Positions 40,003-48,323 of a stretch of 64,000 nt of DNA are shown here, piece after piece; the first letter of the stretch is position 1, and every line of letters begins with the position of its first letter. Source of the stretch: Amycolatopsis arida (GTDB taxonomy: Bacteria; Actinomycetota; Actinomycetes; Mycobacteriales; Pseudonocardiaceae); NCBI RefSeq assembly GCF_900115565.1, contig NZ_FOWW01000007.1, positions 186,001-250,000 of the forward strand, read 5' to 3'. A program made the translations under genes and the position numbers. A model generated the notes under the pieces. The model searched no databases. It saw only the letters and a program-made list of their open reading frames with translations, and was not told the DNA's origin.

Positions 40003-41084
40003 GCCGCGACCCCCGGGCCCGAGGGGGCCGAGAAGGTGTCCGAGCAGCCCCGGGCCTCGGCCTTCGGCAGCCGGCCGAGCACCGAGAAGTGCTTGCCCGG
40101 CCAGTCACCGTCGTCGACGCCGTTGCACACCCCGAGGTCCTCGGTCAGCAGGACGTGCCCGGGGTAGGAGTGCGGAAGGGTGCTCACCACCTCGATGACG
40201 CCCGGCTTGCCGACGGGTTGCTCGCGCCAGGTCTCCGGGTCGCGGATCACCACGTCGGCGAAGTCGGGGCAGTACAGCGAGTTGCCGGAAGGGCCCTCCA
40301 GGAACACGGTCCCGATCTGCTCGATCATGCCGTAGTAGTTGAAGATCCGGCGCAGCCCGGTGTCGGCGGCGAAGCGGCGGCGGAACTCGGTGTTGTCCAC
40401 GGCCTGGTCGGCCAGCTTCTTCCAGCCGCCGGAGTGCACGAGGATGCCGTTGGACAGGTCGAGCCGATGCTCGCGGGCCACCTCGTACAGGTAACGCCAC
40501 ACCATGAAGGTGAAGCCGAAGATCAGGAACGGCCGGTCGCCGTGCTCGGCGAGGAACCGCTCCACCGCCGCGACGTCGGGCCGGTCCTGCTCGTCGAGCA
40601 CGTAGACGTGCCTGCGGCCGAAGTTCGCCATGCCGAGCACGCCCGCGCCGCGGGCGGAGAACGAGCGCCGGTTCTTGATGATCCCGACCGTGTCGACCAT
40701 CAGCATCGGCAGCCGCGCACCGCCGAGCACGGTCTGCAGGGTCGCGCCGAGGTGCCGGGTCTGCGCGGCCGCCGCGGCCTTGTCGAGGTGGATCCGGGAC
40801 GCGCCGGAGCCGGTGGTGCCGGACGAGGTGAGCACCTTGAACACCGCGTCGTCGGGCACGCTCTTCAGCTCGTGCGTCTTGAACAGCCGCACCGGCAGCC
40901 AGGGCAGGTCGGCGATCCGCTCGAACCGCGCGTCCCTGGGCACGCCCAGCGCGCCGAGCATCCGGTCGTAGCCGGGCGAGTTGTCTCGGTGGTGCTCGGT
41001 CAGCGCGGTCAGCTCGGGCAGCAGCCGCGCCTCCCGCTCGGTCTGGGACAGCGTGAACACGCCCTCCGGCCGCGGCCCACTCAT
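39999..41084 (-). CDS. LuxE-like acyl-protein synthetase
   Basis: 361 residues. LuxE family (PF04443), adenylate-forming fold: DLPWLPVRLFKTHELKSVPD, FKVLTSSGTTGSGASRIHLD (phosphate-binding Ser/Thr/Gly loop), RPFLIFGFTFMVWRYLYEVA, GWKKLADQAVD, IFNYYGMIEQIGTVFLEG and HVLLTEDLG. It activates a carboxylate with ATP and passes the acyl group to a protein cysteine or to LuxC. Overlaps by 4 bp with the LuxC-like gene downstream and the acyl ligase upstream, so the operon carries two adenylate-forming enzymes in tandem. Confidence 0.86.
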   Translation of the reverse strand: MSGPRPEGVFTLSQTEREARLLPELTALTEHHRDNSPGYDRMLGALGVPRDARFERIADLPWLPVRLFKTHELKSVPDDAVFKVLTSSGTTGSGASRIHLDKAAAAAQTRHLGATLQTVLGGARLPMLMVDTVGIIKNRRSFSARGAGVLGMANFGRRHVYVLDEQDRPDVAAVERFLAEHGDRPFLIFGFTFMVWRYLYEVAREHRLDLSNGILVHSGGWKKLADQAVDNTEFRRRFAADTGLRRIFNYYGMIEQIGTVFLEGPSGNSLYCPDFADVVIRDPETWREQPVGKPGVIEVVSTLPHSYPGHVLLTEDLGVCNGVDDGDWPGKHFSVLGRLPKAEARGCSDTFSAPSGPGVAA

Positions 41085-42493
41085 ACCCTCGCCTCCAGCG
41101 TCCGGTAGTCGATCTTGCCGCTGGCCAGCAGCGGCACGGTGTCGATGGATCGGACGTCGAAGCCGCTGGTGTGCAGGTGCAGCCGCTCGGACAGCGCGCG
41201 GGCCACCGCCCGGCAGGTCTCCCCGGCGGCGCCCTCGGCGAACAGCACCACCTTGTCCCCGGCGGGCACGGCGGCGACGACGTCGACCCCCATACCAGCG
41301 GAACGCACGGCCTGCTCCAGATCATCCAGGCTGACCCGGTTGCCGAAGACCTTGCCGATCCGCTTGAGCCGCCCGGTGATGTACAGGTAGCCGTCCTCGT
41401 CGAGGTAGCCGAGGTCGCCGGTGGCGAGCCGGCCGCCCATGTCGTCGCCGCGGGCCAGCTCCGCCTCGTGCTCGGCGTAGCCCATCATCACGTTCGGCCC
41501 GCGGTAGACCACCTCGCCGACGATCTTCGGGTGGGTGGTCTCCACGCCGTCGTCACGCCGGATGGTGAACGCCCCGCCGGGCAGCGCCATGCCGGCGGAA
41601 CCGAGCTTGTCGACCAACCGGTCGGCCGGCACGGTCGCCATCCTCGGTGCCGCCTCGGTCTGCCCGTACATGACGAACATCCGTCCGCCGGCCGCCCTGA
41701 TCGCGTCGTTGAACTCGGTCACCAGCTCGGTGCGCAGCCGGCCGCCGGCCTGGGTCAGCGTGCGCAGGCTCGGGTACCGCGCCGGGTCGAACCGCAGCCG
41801 GCGCAGCATCTCGTAGTGGTAGGGCACCGCGGCCAGCGAGGTGGCCTCGTGCTCGGTCACCGCGGTCCAGAACCCGCGGCCGAGTATCCCGGAGGGCTCG
41901 ATCACCACGGTCGCGCCGCGCACCAGGTGCGAGTTCAGCACGGAGAGGCCGTAGCTGTAGTGCAACGGAAGGCTGGTGGGGGCGACCTCGGCGCCGTCGA
42001 TGCCCAGCACCTCGGCGATCGCGCCGGCGTTGCCGAGCACCGCCGCGCGGGACAGCCGGACGAGCTTGGGGTTGCCGGTGGAGCCGCTGGTCGGCAGCAG
42101 CACGGCGAGGTCGGGATGCGGGGCCACCCCCTCGGCGGACGCGCGCACCCAGTGCCCGTCGCGCGCGGCGTACCCGGGCGGGACCGGGCCCTCCGGGGCG
42201 GGCAGCACGGCCACCGGGCGGAACCGCTCGACCAGGCCGGACAGCACGTCGGCGTCCAACGCCGGGTCGAGCAGCGCGACCGCGCGGCCGGACTCCACGG
42301 CGGCGAGGTAGCGCAGCACGCTCGGCAGGTCGACCGCGGTGCGGGCGAACACCACGCCGGTGGGCAGCGCGGCCAACTCCTCGGCGGCCGCGGCCACCGC
42401 CCCGGCCAGCTCGGCACCGGCCAGCTCGCGCCCGCCGGGCACGTCGACCAGCCGGGCGCCGTCCCCGAGCAGGGAGCCGTGCGGCGAGGTCAC
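41081..42493 (-). CDS. AMP-forming acyl-CoA/acyl-ACP ligase
   Basis: 470 residues, shorter than most CoA ligases. ANL motifs: LLPTSGSTGNPKLVRLSRAA (P-loop), VMYGQTEAAPRMATV, GRLATGDLGYLDEDGYLYI, GRLKRIGKVFGNRVSLDDLE and the C-terminal Lys in ASGKIDYRTLE. With an ACP gene two genes upstream it may load an acid onto ACP rather than CoA. ATG 42493 overlaps the SDR stop by 4 bp, and its own stop overlaps the LuxE-like start by 4 bp. Confidence 0.85.
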   Translation of the reverse strand: MTSPHGSLLGDGARLVDVPGGRELAGAELAGAVAAAAEELAALPTGVVFARTAVDLPSVLRYLAAVESGRAVALLDPALDADVLSGLVERFRPVAVLPAPEGPVPPGYAARDGHWVRASAEGVAPHPDLAVLLPTSGSTGNPKLVRLSRAAVLGNAGAIAEVLGIDGAEVAPTSLPLHYSYGLSVLNSHLVRGATVVIEPSGILGRGFWTAVTEHEATSLAAVPYHYEMLRRLRFDPARYPSLRTLTQAGGRLRTELVTEFNDAIRAAGGRMFVMYGQTEAAPRMATVPADRLVDKLGSAGMALPGGAFTIRRDDGVETTHPKIVGEVVYRGPNVMMGYAEHEAELARGDDMGGRLATGDLGYLDEDGYLYITGRLKRIGKVFGNRVSLDDLEQAVRSAGMGVDVVAAVPAGDKVVLFAEGAAGETCRAVARALSERLHLHTSGFDVRSIDTVPLLASGKIDYRTLEARV

Positions 42494-43269
42494 AGCACGA
42501 GACCCCCGTCGACGCCGAGCACCTGGCCGGTGACGAACGCCGCCTCGTCGCTGACCAAGAAGCGGATGGCGGCGGCGACGTCCTCGGGCCGGCCGAGCCG
42601 GCCCAGCGGGGTGTTCGCGACGTTCGCGGCGAGCACCTCCTCGCCGAGGTCGGCGGTGAGCGCGGTCTCGATCACCCCCGGCGCCACGGCGTTGACCCGG
42701 ATCCCGGACTTCCCCAACTCCTTGGCCGCCGACCGGGCGATGGTCGCCACGGCGGCCTTCGACGCCGCGTAGACCGCCTGCCCGGCGCTGCCCTTCTCCC
42801 CCACGACCGAGCCGAGCACCACGATCGCGCCGGTGCTGGTGCCGCCACCGCCGGCGGGCCGGGCCTTCTTGCGCATCATCGCCCGCGCGGCGGCCTGCAC
42901 GGTGTGCAGCGTGCCGGCCACGTTGGTGGCCAGGACGGAGTCCACGTCCTCCGGCCGGATCATGCCGAGCAGGCCGCCGGTCATGACCCCGGCGTTGGCG
43001 ACAGCGATGTCGAGCCGGCCGTGCTCCCTGGCGACCTCGCGGACCAGCGCGGCGACGGCCTTGCCGTCGGTGACGTCGAGCGCCCGGCCGGCGACCTCCC
43101 CTGCCCCGGCCGCCTCGGCGGCCTCCTTCGCGGCGCGCTCCGCGGCGGCGGCGTCCCGCCCGGTCAGCACCACCGTGGCGCCCGCCGCGGCGAGCGCCAC
43201 CACGGTGGCCCGCCCGATCCCGCGGGTGCCGCCGGTGACCAGCGCGACCTTGCCGGAGAGATCCGTCAT
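42490..43269 (-). CDS. SDR-family reductase, FabG-like
   Basis: 259 residues. KVALVTGGTRGIGRATVVAL (NADP binding), VANAGVM, VVLGSVVGEKGSAGQAVYAA with catalytic Tyr followed by SKAA, and a C-terminal AAFVTGQVLGVDGGLVL. Typical 3-oxoacyl-ACP reductase form. A low-complexity insertion RPAGGGGTSTG precedes the active-site strand. ATG 43269 overlaps the ACP stop by 4 bp, which strongly suggests the substrate is bound to that ACP. Confidence 0.87.
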   Translation of the reverse strand: MTDLSGKVALVTGGTRGIGRATVVALAAAGATVVLTGRDAAAAERAAKEAAEAAGAGEVAGRALDVTDGKAVAALVREVAREHGRLDIAVANAGVMTGGLLGMIRPEDVDSVLATNVAGTLHTVQAAARAMMRKKARPAGGGGTSTGAIVVLGSVVGEKGSAGQAVYAASKAAVATIARSAAKELGKSGIRVNAVAPGVIETALTADLGEEVLAANVANTPLGRLGRPEDVAAAIRFLVSDEAAFVTGQVLGVDGGLVL

Positions 43270-43505
43270 GCCTTGCCCTGCAACTCCGTGACCATGTCGA
43301 CGGCGACCTTGAAGCTGCTCATGTCGATTACCTGGTCGGTGTCGAACTGCACGTCGAACTCGTCCTCGATGGCGGCGACCAGTGCCATGTGCCCGACCGA
43401 GTCCCACGCCTCGATGTCGCGGTACTTGAGGTTCTCGACGTCGACGTCCCCGTCGAGGTCGAGCGCCTCCACGAAGACGTCCCGGAGCCGGTCCTTGATC
43501 GCCAT
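43266..43505 (-). CDS. Stand-alone acyl carrier protein
   Basis: 79 residues, acidic, with the phosphopantetheine site Ser36 in EAWDSVGHMALVAAIEDEF. The motif is DSVGH instead of the DSLD of fatty-acid ACPs, as often found in ACPs of amino-sugar or secondary-metabolite clusters. Heads the chain ACP-SDR-ligase-LuxE-LuxC of 4-bp overlaps, so it is the likely carrier on which the acyl unit is built and reduced. Confidence 0.88.
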   Translation of the reverse strand: MAIKDRLRDVFVEALDLDGDVDVENLKYRDIEAWDSVGHMALVAAIEDEFDVQFDTDQVIDMSSFKVAVDMVTELQGKA

Positions 43506-43523
43506 GTGTTCCCTCGGTGGTCT

Positions 43524-44150
43524 CTAGTGAGTCGGCCCGTCCGATGGTACGGACCGTCCCGGGGCCGGGAACTCGGCCGGTGGGCGGCGGAGCACGTCGA
43601 GCAGGTCCACGGTCAGGTCGTCGACGTAGTGGTCGGCACCCTCCGGGGCGTACCGCAGCCTGGGGTTGCGTACCACCACGCTGCGCGCGCCGGCCGCCGC
43701 GGCGGCGCGGACGTCGTGATGGGTGTCACCGACCAGCGCCGCCTCGCCCGGCTCGGCTCCGAACCGGGCGAGGACCGCGTGCAGGCCCTCCGGGTCCGGC
43801 TTGAGCCGGCGCACGTCCTCGCGGCCGACCACCAGCAGGTCGTCGGCGTGCCGGCCGAGCGCGATGCGCACGGCGTCGCGGGTGTTGCGGGTCAGCACGG
43901 CGACCCGGCAACGCTCCCGGAGCGCGGCGAGGCAGTCCGGCGAGCCGGGGGTGAACTCGCCCGCCCGCGCGGCGGCCCGCTCGTGCTCGTCGACCACCGC
44001 CAGCGTCGCGGTGTCGCCCTCGTCCATCGCCCGCTGCAGCAGGTCGCCGATTCGGGCCCGCTCGTCGATCCCGAGGTCGTGGCGCAGCGCGGCCCAGTCG
44101 ACCGGCAGGTGGAACAGCGTGCCGTCGAAGTCGAAGACGACCACGGTCAC
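43524..44150 (-). CDS. HAD-superfamily phosphatase
   Basis: 208 residues from GTG 44150, which overlaps the ATP-grasp stop (GTGA). HAD motifs: VVFDFDGTLFHL at the N-terminus, VLTRNTR, Lys in RRLKPDPEG, and LVGDTHHDVRAAAAAG. Phosphoglycolate-phosphatase-like subgroup with a helical cap. Physically coupled to the ATP-grasp gene, so it may remove a phosphate from the product or substrate of that enzyme. The acyl carrier gene starts 18 bp downstream. Confidence 0.85.
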   Translation of the reverse strand: MTVVVFDFDGTLFHLPVDWAALRHDLGIDERARIGDLLQRAMDEGDTATLAVVDEHERAAARAGEFTPGSPDCLAALRERCRVAVLTRNTRDAVRIALGRHADDLLVVGREDVRRLKPDPEGLHAVLARFGAEPGEAALVGDTHHDVRAAAAAGARSVVVRNPRLRYAPEGADHYVDDLTVDLLDVLRRPPAEFPAPGRSVPSDGPTH

Positions 44151-45220
44151 CGGCCGGCCAGGGCCGACGCCGCCCACTCGCCCCCCTTGACCAGCCGGAA
44201 GCCCATGTCGATCATCCGCACCCAGTACAGGTCGTCGGGCAGCGGGTCGTAGCGGGGCGGCGGGTCGGGCAACGTGTTGCCGAGGCCGAGCTGGACGTAC
44301 ATGTCCGGCATGTTCAGCCCGGCGTGCGCGAAGAAGTTGCTGGTGGTGAAGAAGCGGCCCACGTTGATCTCGGTGACCATCGGCACGTCGTCGGCGTCGG
44401 CCTTCATGTCGACGCAGTACACGCCGTGCGGCTCGGCGGAGACGGCGCGCACCGCGGCGGTGCCGATCTCGTTGACGTCGGCGCGGTTGACCGTCCTGGC
44501 CACCGACGGCGACGAGCTCTGCCCGCTGGGGGTGAGGTTGCCGAACACGTACTCGACCCGCTCCCTGGCCTGCGCGGTGACCAGCTCGCCGCGGTGCCAC
44601 AGGCTCTGCCAGGCGAACTCGGCGCCGGGCAGGAACTCGCTGGCCATGAAGTCGCCGTAGTCGAGGCCGCGGAACGAGCGCCAGTAGTCGATCCAGGCGT
44701 CGCCCTGGTAGAAGGAGCTGATCGGCAGGCTGGCCCGCGAGCCGGCGCCGCGGGTGGCGCGCAGCCACACCCGCGGGTGCCGCCGCTGGAGCTCGGCGAG
44801 GGCGGCCCTCAGGTCCTCCGCGCTGTCGATCGCGACGGCGCGCGGGACGGAGACACCGCGGGCCCGCAGGTGCGCGTTGAACGCCATCTTGTCGTGGCAG
44901 AGCGCGACCGCCTCGGCGTCGGGCAGGAAGGTGGGCGCCTCGATCCGGTCGCGGTGCTCGGCCAGGAAGCCGACCTCGACGTCAGGCTGCGGATGCACGA
45001 AGTCGATCCGCTCCTCGGCGATGACCCGGTTGACCGCGTCGACGTAGCCGGGGTCGGTGACCGGCGGCACGAGGTACCGGGCGGCGAGGTCGATGAGCTC
45101 GAGGTGGTAGGGCCGGACGTCGGTGCCGACCACCTCGTAGCGGTGCGGCGCGAGCGACAGCGCGTCCCGGAAGTTGAACGCCGCCGACCCGCCGGCACCG
45201 GTGATGAGGATTCGTGGCAT
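44147..45220 (-). CDS. ATP-grasp enzyme of the carbamoyl-phosphate-synthetase-like type
   Basis: 357 residues. A preATP-grasp Rossmann-like start (RILITGAGGSAAFNFRDAL, then YEVVGTDVRPYHLELID), FVHPQPDVEVGFLAEH, CHDKMAFNAHLRARGVSVPR (Lys) and the Mg site at MVTEINVGRFFTTSNFFAHA. Such proteins join a carboxylate to an amine or thiol with ATP and are common in surface-polysaccharide clusters. First gene of the long minus-strand operon; divergent from the DegT gene across 200 bp. A ligase for an amide-linked decoration is plausible but unproven. Confidence 0.8.
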   Translation of the reverse strand: MPRILITGAGGSAAFNFRDALSLAPHRYEVVGTDVRPYHLELIDLAARYLVPPVTDPGYVDAVNRVIAEERIDFVHPQPDVEVGFLAEHRDRIEAPTFLPDAEAVALCHDKMAFNAHLRARGVSVPRAVAIDSAEDLRAALAELQRRHPRVWLRATRGAGSRASLPISSFYQGDAWIDYWRSFRGLDYGDFMASEFLPGAEFAWQSLWHRGELVTAQARERVEYVFGNLTPSGQSSSPSVARTVNRADVNEIGTAAVRAVSAEPHGVYCVDMKADADDVPMVTEINVGRFFTTSNFFAHAGLNMPDMYVQLGLGNTLPDPPPRYDPLPDDLYWVRMIDMGFRLVKGGEWAASALAGR

Positions 45221-45420
45221 GTCCCTACCCTTTCGCGCCTGTTCTGGTGGTGGGCACCGGGATGCGGCGGGCTGGTGACCCGGTCCCGTGGACGGGTGTC
45301 GACCAGCGAGTATCGTGACGCCCGCGTCAGCGCCGGCGGGTGCGCCGACCAGGGTCGCCTCGCCGAGGCACGACTGTACCTGACGCGCCGAGCCTGTCCG
45401 CCGAGTTGAGAGACTGCCGC

Positions 45421-46527
45421 ATGATTCCGATTACCGTCGTCGACGTCAGCGACGCGGAGCCGTTGGTCCGCGAGGTGCTGCGGTCCGGCGCGATCGCGCA
45501 GGGGCCGATGGTCCGGCGGTTCGAGTCGACCTTCGCGGAGATCTCCGGCACCCGGCACGCCGTCGCGGTGAACAACGGCACCACCGCGCTGGTGGCGGCG
45601 CTGCAGGTGCTGGATCTGCGGCCCGGTGACGAGGTGGTCACCTCGCCGTTCACGTTCGTGGCGACGCTGAACGCGATCCTCGAGGCCGGCGCCACGGTCC
45701 GGTTCGCCGACATTCGGGACGACGACTTCGCGCTCGACCCCGACCGGGTGGCCGAGGTGGTCGGGCCGCGGACCAGGGTGCTGATGCCGGTGCACCTGTA
45801 CGGGCAGACCGCGGACATGGGCAAGCTCGCGCCGCTGGCCGCCGAGCACGGGCTGCACGTCGTGGAGGACGCCGCGCAGGCGGTGGGCGCGACGTTCGAG
45901 GGGCGTCCCGCGGGCAGCTTCGGGCTCGGCTGCTTCTCGCTGTACGCCACGAAGAACGTCACCACCGCCGAGGGCGGGGTCATCACCTGCGACGACGACG
46001 AGGTGGCCGACCGGCTGCGGGTGCTGCGCAACCAGGGCATGCGGGCTCGCTACCAGTACGAGGTCGCGGGGCACAACTACCGGATGACCGACCTGCACGC
46101 CGCGGTGGGCATCCCGCAACTCGAACGGCTGGAGCGGATCACCGCGGCGCGGCGGCGCAACGCCGAGCGGCTCGGCGCCGGGCTCGCCGGGACACCGGGG
46201 CTGCGGGTGCCGCCGGTGCTGCCCGGCCGAGAGCACGTGTGGCACCAGTACACGGTGCTGATCGGGCCGCACGCGATGCTGTCCCGCGACGAGCTGGCCG
46301 CACAGCTCACCGAGCGGGGGATCGGCAACGGGATCTACTACCCGAAGGTCGTGTTCGACTACGACTGCTACCGCGAGCACCCGCTGGTGCCGGAGGCGTC
46401 GCCGGCCGGCGTGCCGGTGGCCGCGGCCGTGGCGGAGCAGGCGCTGTCCTTGCCCGTGCACCCGGCGCTCTCGGAGTCCGATGTCGACTTCGTTGTCGAG
46501 ACCGTCCGCGAGCTGTTGGGGGCCTGA
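45421..46527 (+). CDS. DegT/DnrJ/EryC1-family sugar aminotransferase
   Basis: 368 residues, ATG 45421. PLP-dependent sugar aminotransferase: FAEISGTRHAVAVNNGTTAL, DEVVTSPFTFVATLNAILEA, VEDAAQAVGATF, the Schiff-base Lys in SLYATKNVTTAEGG, and HNYRMTDLHAAVGIPQLERL. It converts a keto-sugar nucleotide to an amino sugar. A Gfo/Idh dehydrogenase follows after 4 bp, a pairing known from 3-amino sugar pathways (e.g. WlbA/WlbE), where the dehydrogenase makes the keto substrate. Confidence 0.9.
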   Translation: MIPITVVDVSDAEPLVREVLRSGAIAQGPMVRRFESTFAEISGTRHAVAVNNGTTALVAALQVLDLRPGDEVVTSPFTFVATLNAILEAGATVRFADIRDDDFALDPDRVAEVVGPRTRVLMPVHLYGQTADMGKLAPLAAEHGLHVVEDAAQAVGATFEGRPAGSFGLGCFSLYATKNVTTAEGGVITCDDDEVADRLRVLRNQGMRARYQYEVAGHNYRMTDLHAAVGIPQLERLERITAARRRNAERLGAGLAGTPGLRVPPVLPGREHVWHQYTVLIGPHAMLSRDELAAQLTERGIGNGIYYPKVVFDYDCYREHPLVPEASPAGVPVAAAVAEQALSLPVHPALSESDVDFVVETVRELLGA

Positions 46528-46531
46528 CCGG

Positions 46532-47494
46532 ATGTCGCACCGGATCGCGTTGATCGGGACCGGGAGCATGGGGTCGCTGCACGCCCGGGTGCTCTCCCAG
46601 AACGAGCGGGTGACCCTGAGCAGGGTGATCGACCCGCGCGAGGACTCCGGCAGGGCCTGCGCCGAGCGGTACGAGACCCGGTGGACGCCCGAGCTGGGCG
46701 CACTGTCCGATGTGGATGCCGTGGTGCTGGCCTCGGCGACCGAGACGCACCACGAGTTGGCGCTGGAGATCCTCCGGCAGGGCACGCCGGTGCTGGTGGA
46801 GAAGCCGCTGTCCAACGACCTCGCCGCGGCGGAGGAGATCGTGGCGCTGGCCGAGTCGCGGGGCGTGCCGCTCATGTGCGGGCTGCTGGAGCGGTACAAC
46901 CCGGCGGTGCTGACGGTCCAGGCGTTGCTGCGCGAGCCGATCCACCTGATGGCCCGGCGGCACGGGCCGTACGCCCCACGGATCAAGACCGGGGTGGCGT
47001 GGGACCTGCTGGTGCACGACGTGGACATCGCGATCCAGCTGTTCCGTGGGCAGGTCCCGGAGCGGGTGGCCTCCGGCGCGGGCTACTTCCACCCCTCGTC
47101 GGAAAGCGGCGCCGAGGACACCATCGAGACCGTGCTGACCTTCCCGACCGGGTTGGCCACGGTGTCCGCCTCCCGGCTGGGGCAGCGCAAGGTGCGCTCG
47201 CTCATGGTGTCCGAACTGGACCGGCTGATCGAGATCGACCTGCTGCGCCGGGACGTCACGATCTACCGGCACGTCTCGCACGACGCGGCCACGCCGGACG
47301 GCCTGGGCTACCGGCAGCAGACGGTGATCGAGATTCCGGAGCTGGTCACCGCGCGGGAGCCGCTGGCCACCCAGCTCGACCGGTTCGTGGACCTCCTGGA
47401 GGGCAGGATCGACGCCGACGTGGAGCGGGAGTCCATCCTTCCGTCGCACCGCGTGGTCGCCAGCGTCCTCGACCAGGCCACGGCGTCGGCCTGA
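46532..47494 (+). CDS. Gfo/Idh/MocA-family oxidoreductase
   Basis: 320 residues, ATG 46532, 4 bp after the aminotransferase. N-terminal Rossmann fold (RIALIGTGSMGSLHARVLSQ), VVLASATETHHELALEILRQ, the catalytic VLVEKPLSNDL (EKP) and a C-terminal sheet domain with GVAWDLLVHDVDIAIQLFRG (Asp/His pair). NAD-dependent sugar dehydrogenase. With the aminotransferase it would form an amino-sugar nucleotide, possibly the sugar that receives the acyl group made by the divergent operon. Confidence 0.88.
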   Translation: MSHRIALIGTGSMGSLHARVLSQNERVTLSRVIDPREDSGRACAERYETRWTPELGALSDVDAVVLASATETHHELALEILRQGTPVLVEKPLSNDLAAAEEIVALAESRGVPLMCGLLERYNPAVLTVQALLREPIHLMARRHGPYAPRIKTGVAWDLLVHDVDIAIQLFRGQVPERVASGAGYFHPSSESGAEDTIETVLTFPTGLATVSASRLGQRKVRSLMVSELDRLIEIDLLRRDVTIYRHVSHDAATPDGLGYRQQTVIEIPELVTAREPLATQLDRFVDLLEGRIDADVERESILPSHRVVASVLDQATASA

Positions 47495-47509
47495 TCCGCT
47501 CGGGCGGGT

Positions 47510-47686
47510 TCAGCGCAACGCCTCCGCTGACGCGTGGTCGAGCAGGCCGAGCAGGACGTCGTCGTCCCGTGGCCCCATTCGAACGGCTGGCCGGGGCCCC
47601 TCGTACATCGCGATCCGGATGGTCCCCGCGTCGCCGGAGAGGTCGCTGGCATAGTCCGCATACGCACGCGGCTGGCGCGGATTCAT
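47510..47686 (-). CDS. Small hypothetical protein (58 aa)
   Basis: 58 residues from ATG 47686, with GGGGG seven bases upstream. Soluble and mixed-charge (ASDLSGDAGTIRIAMYEG, then DDDVLLGLLDHASAEALR). No family recognised. Convergent with the Gfo/Idh gene (15 bp between stops). Codon choice and ribosome site make it plausible, but it could be a chance ORF. Confidence 0.45.
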   Translation of the reverse strand: MNPRQPRAYADYASDLSGDAGTIRIAMYEGPRPAVRMGPRDDDVLLGLLDHASAEALR

Positions 47687-47886
47687 GCGACAACCCCCGT
47701 CGGGCGCGGCTTCCTCCCCGGCGTGGATCGGAACGTCCGCGTCGCCGCGTCCGGCCGGCCCCGGGTTCGGCCAACGGGCGGCGCTCGACGGCCGGACCGC
47801 CACACGGCGACATACACGCGTAGGCTGCCGCTGGGGGTGCGGCGCGAACCGGGGATCACCCTGGAGTCGTGCGTACCGGGAAGGGT

Positions 47887-48057
47887 TCAGCCGAGCAGTG
47901 ACGGTTTGGCTCCCGAGCCGTCGCGGGTCTCCCGTGGCTTGCGGTCCCGCCGGTAGAGCGCGTCGTCGACATCGAGCACGAAGGCGCCGAAGGCCATGGC
48001 CAGCAGCACCACGACGCCGAGCATTGCCCCGATCCACGTCATCACTATCGAGAACAT
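47887..48057 (-). CDS. Small single-helix membrane protein (56 aa)
   Basis: 56 residues from ATG 48057 with a strong ribosome site (GGGGGAGG). One membrane helix (MTWIGAMLGVVVLLAMAFGA) then a charged tail (DDALYRRDRKPRETRDGSGA). No family recognised. The flanking gaps 47687-47886 and 48058-48323 show no other gene. Confidence 0.55.
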   Translation of the reverse strand: MFSIVMTWIGAMLGVVVLLAMAFGAFVLDVDDALYRRDRKPRETRDGSGAKPSLLG

Positions 48058-48323
48058 CGGCGTGCCTCCCCCTCCGCAGGGTGTCCTACCTGCTATCCAG
48101 GGTCGCCCCAGGTGGGCGGCGGTGGTATCGGCCAACCGGTTGGTGCTGGCGCGCCGCACTCGGCCAATCGGCCGAGCGCGGTCGCCCTGCGTGTTCCGTG
48201 ACCGCGCCAGGGGGAAACCCGTGCTCCCGACATTACGCCGATCGAGGCATCCCCGAGTGCAACAGGCAGCACTCCCGCCCCTTTGATCACAGGTCCACTC
48301 AGGACGGTGACCGCCGGGCACCT

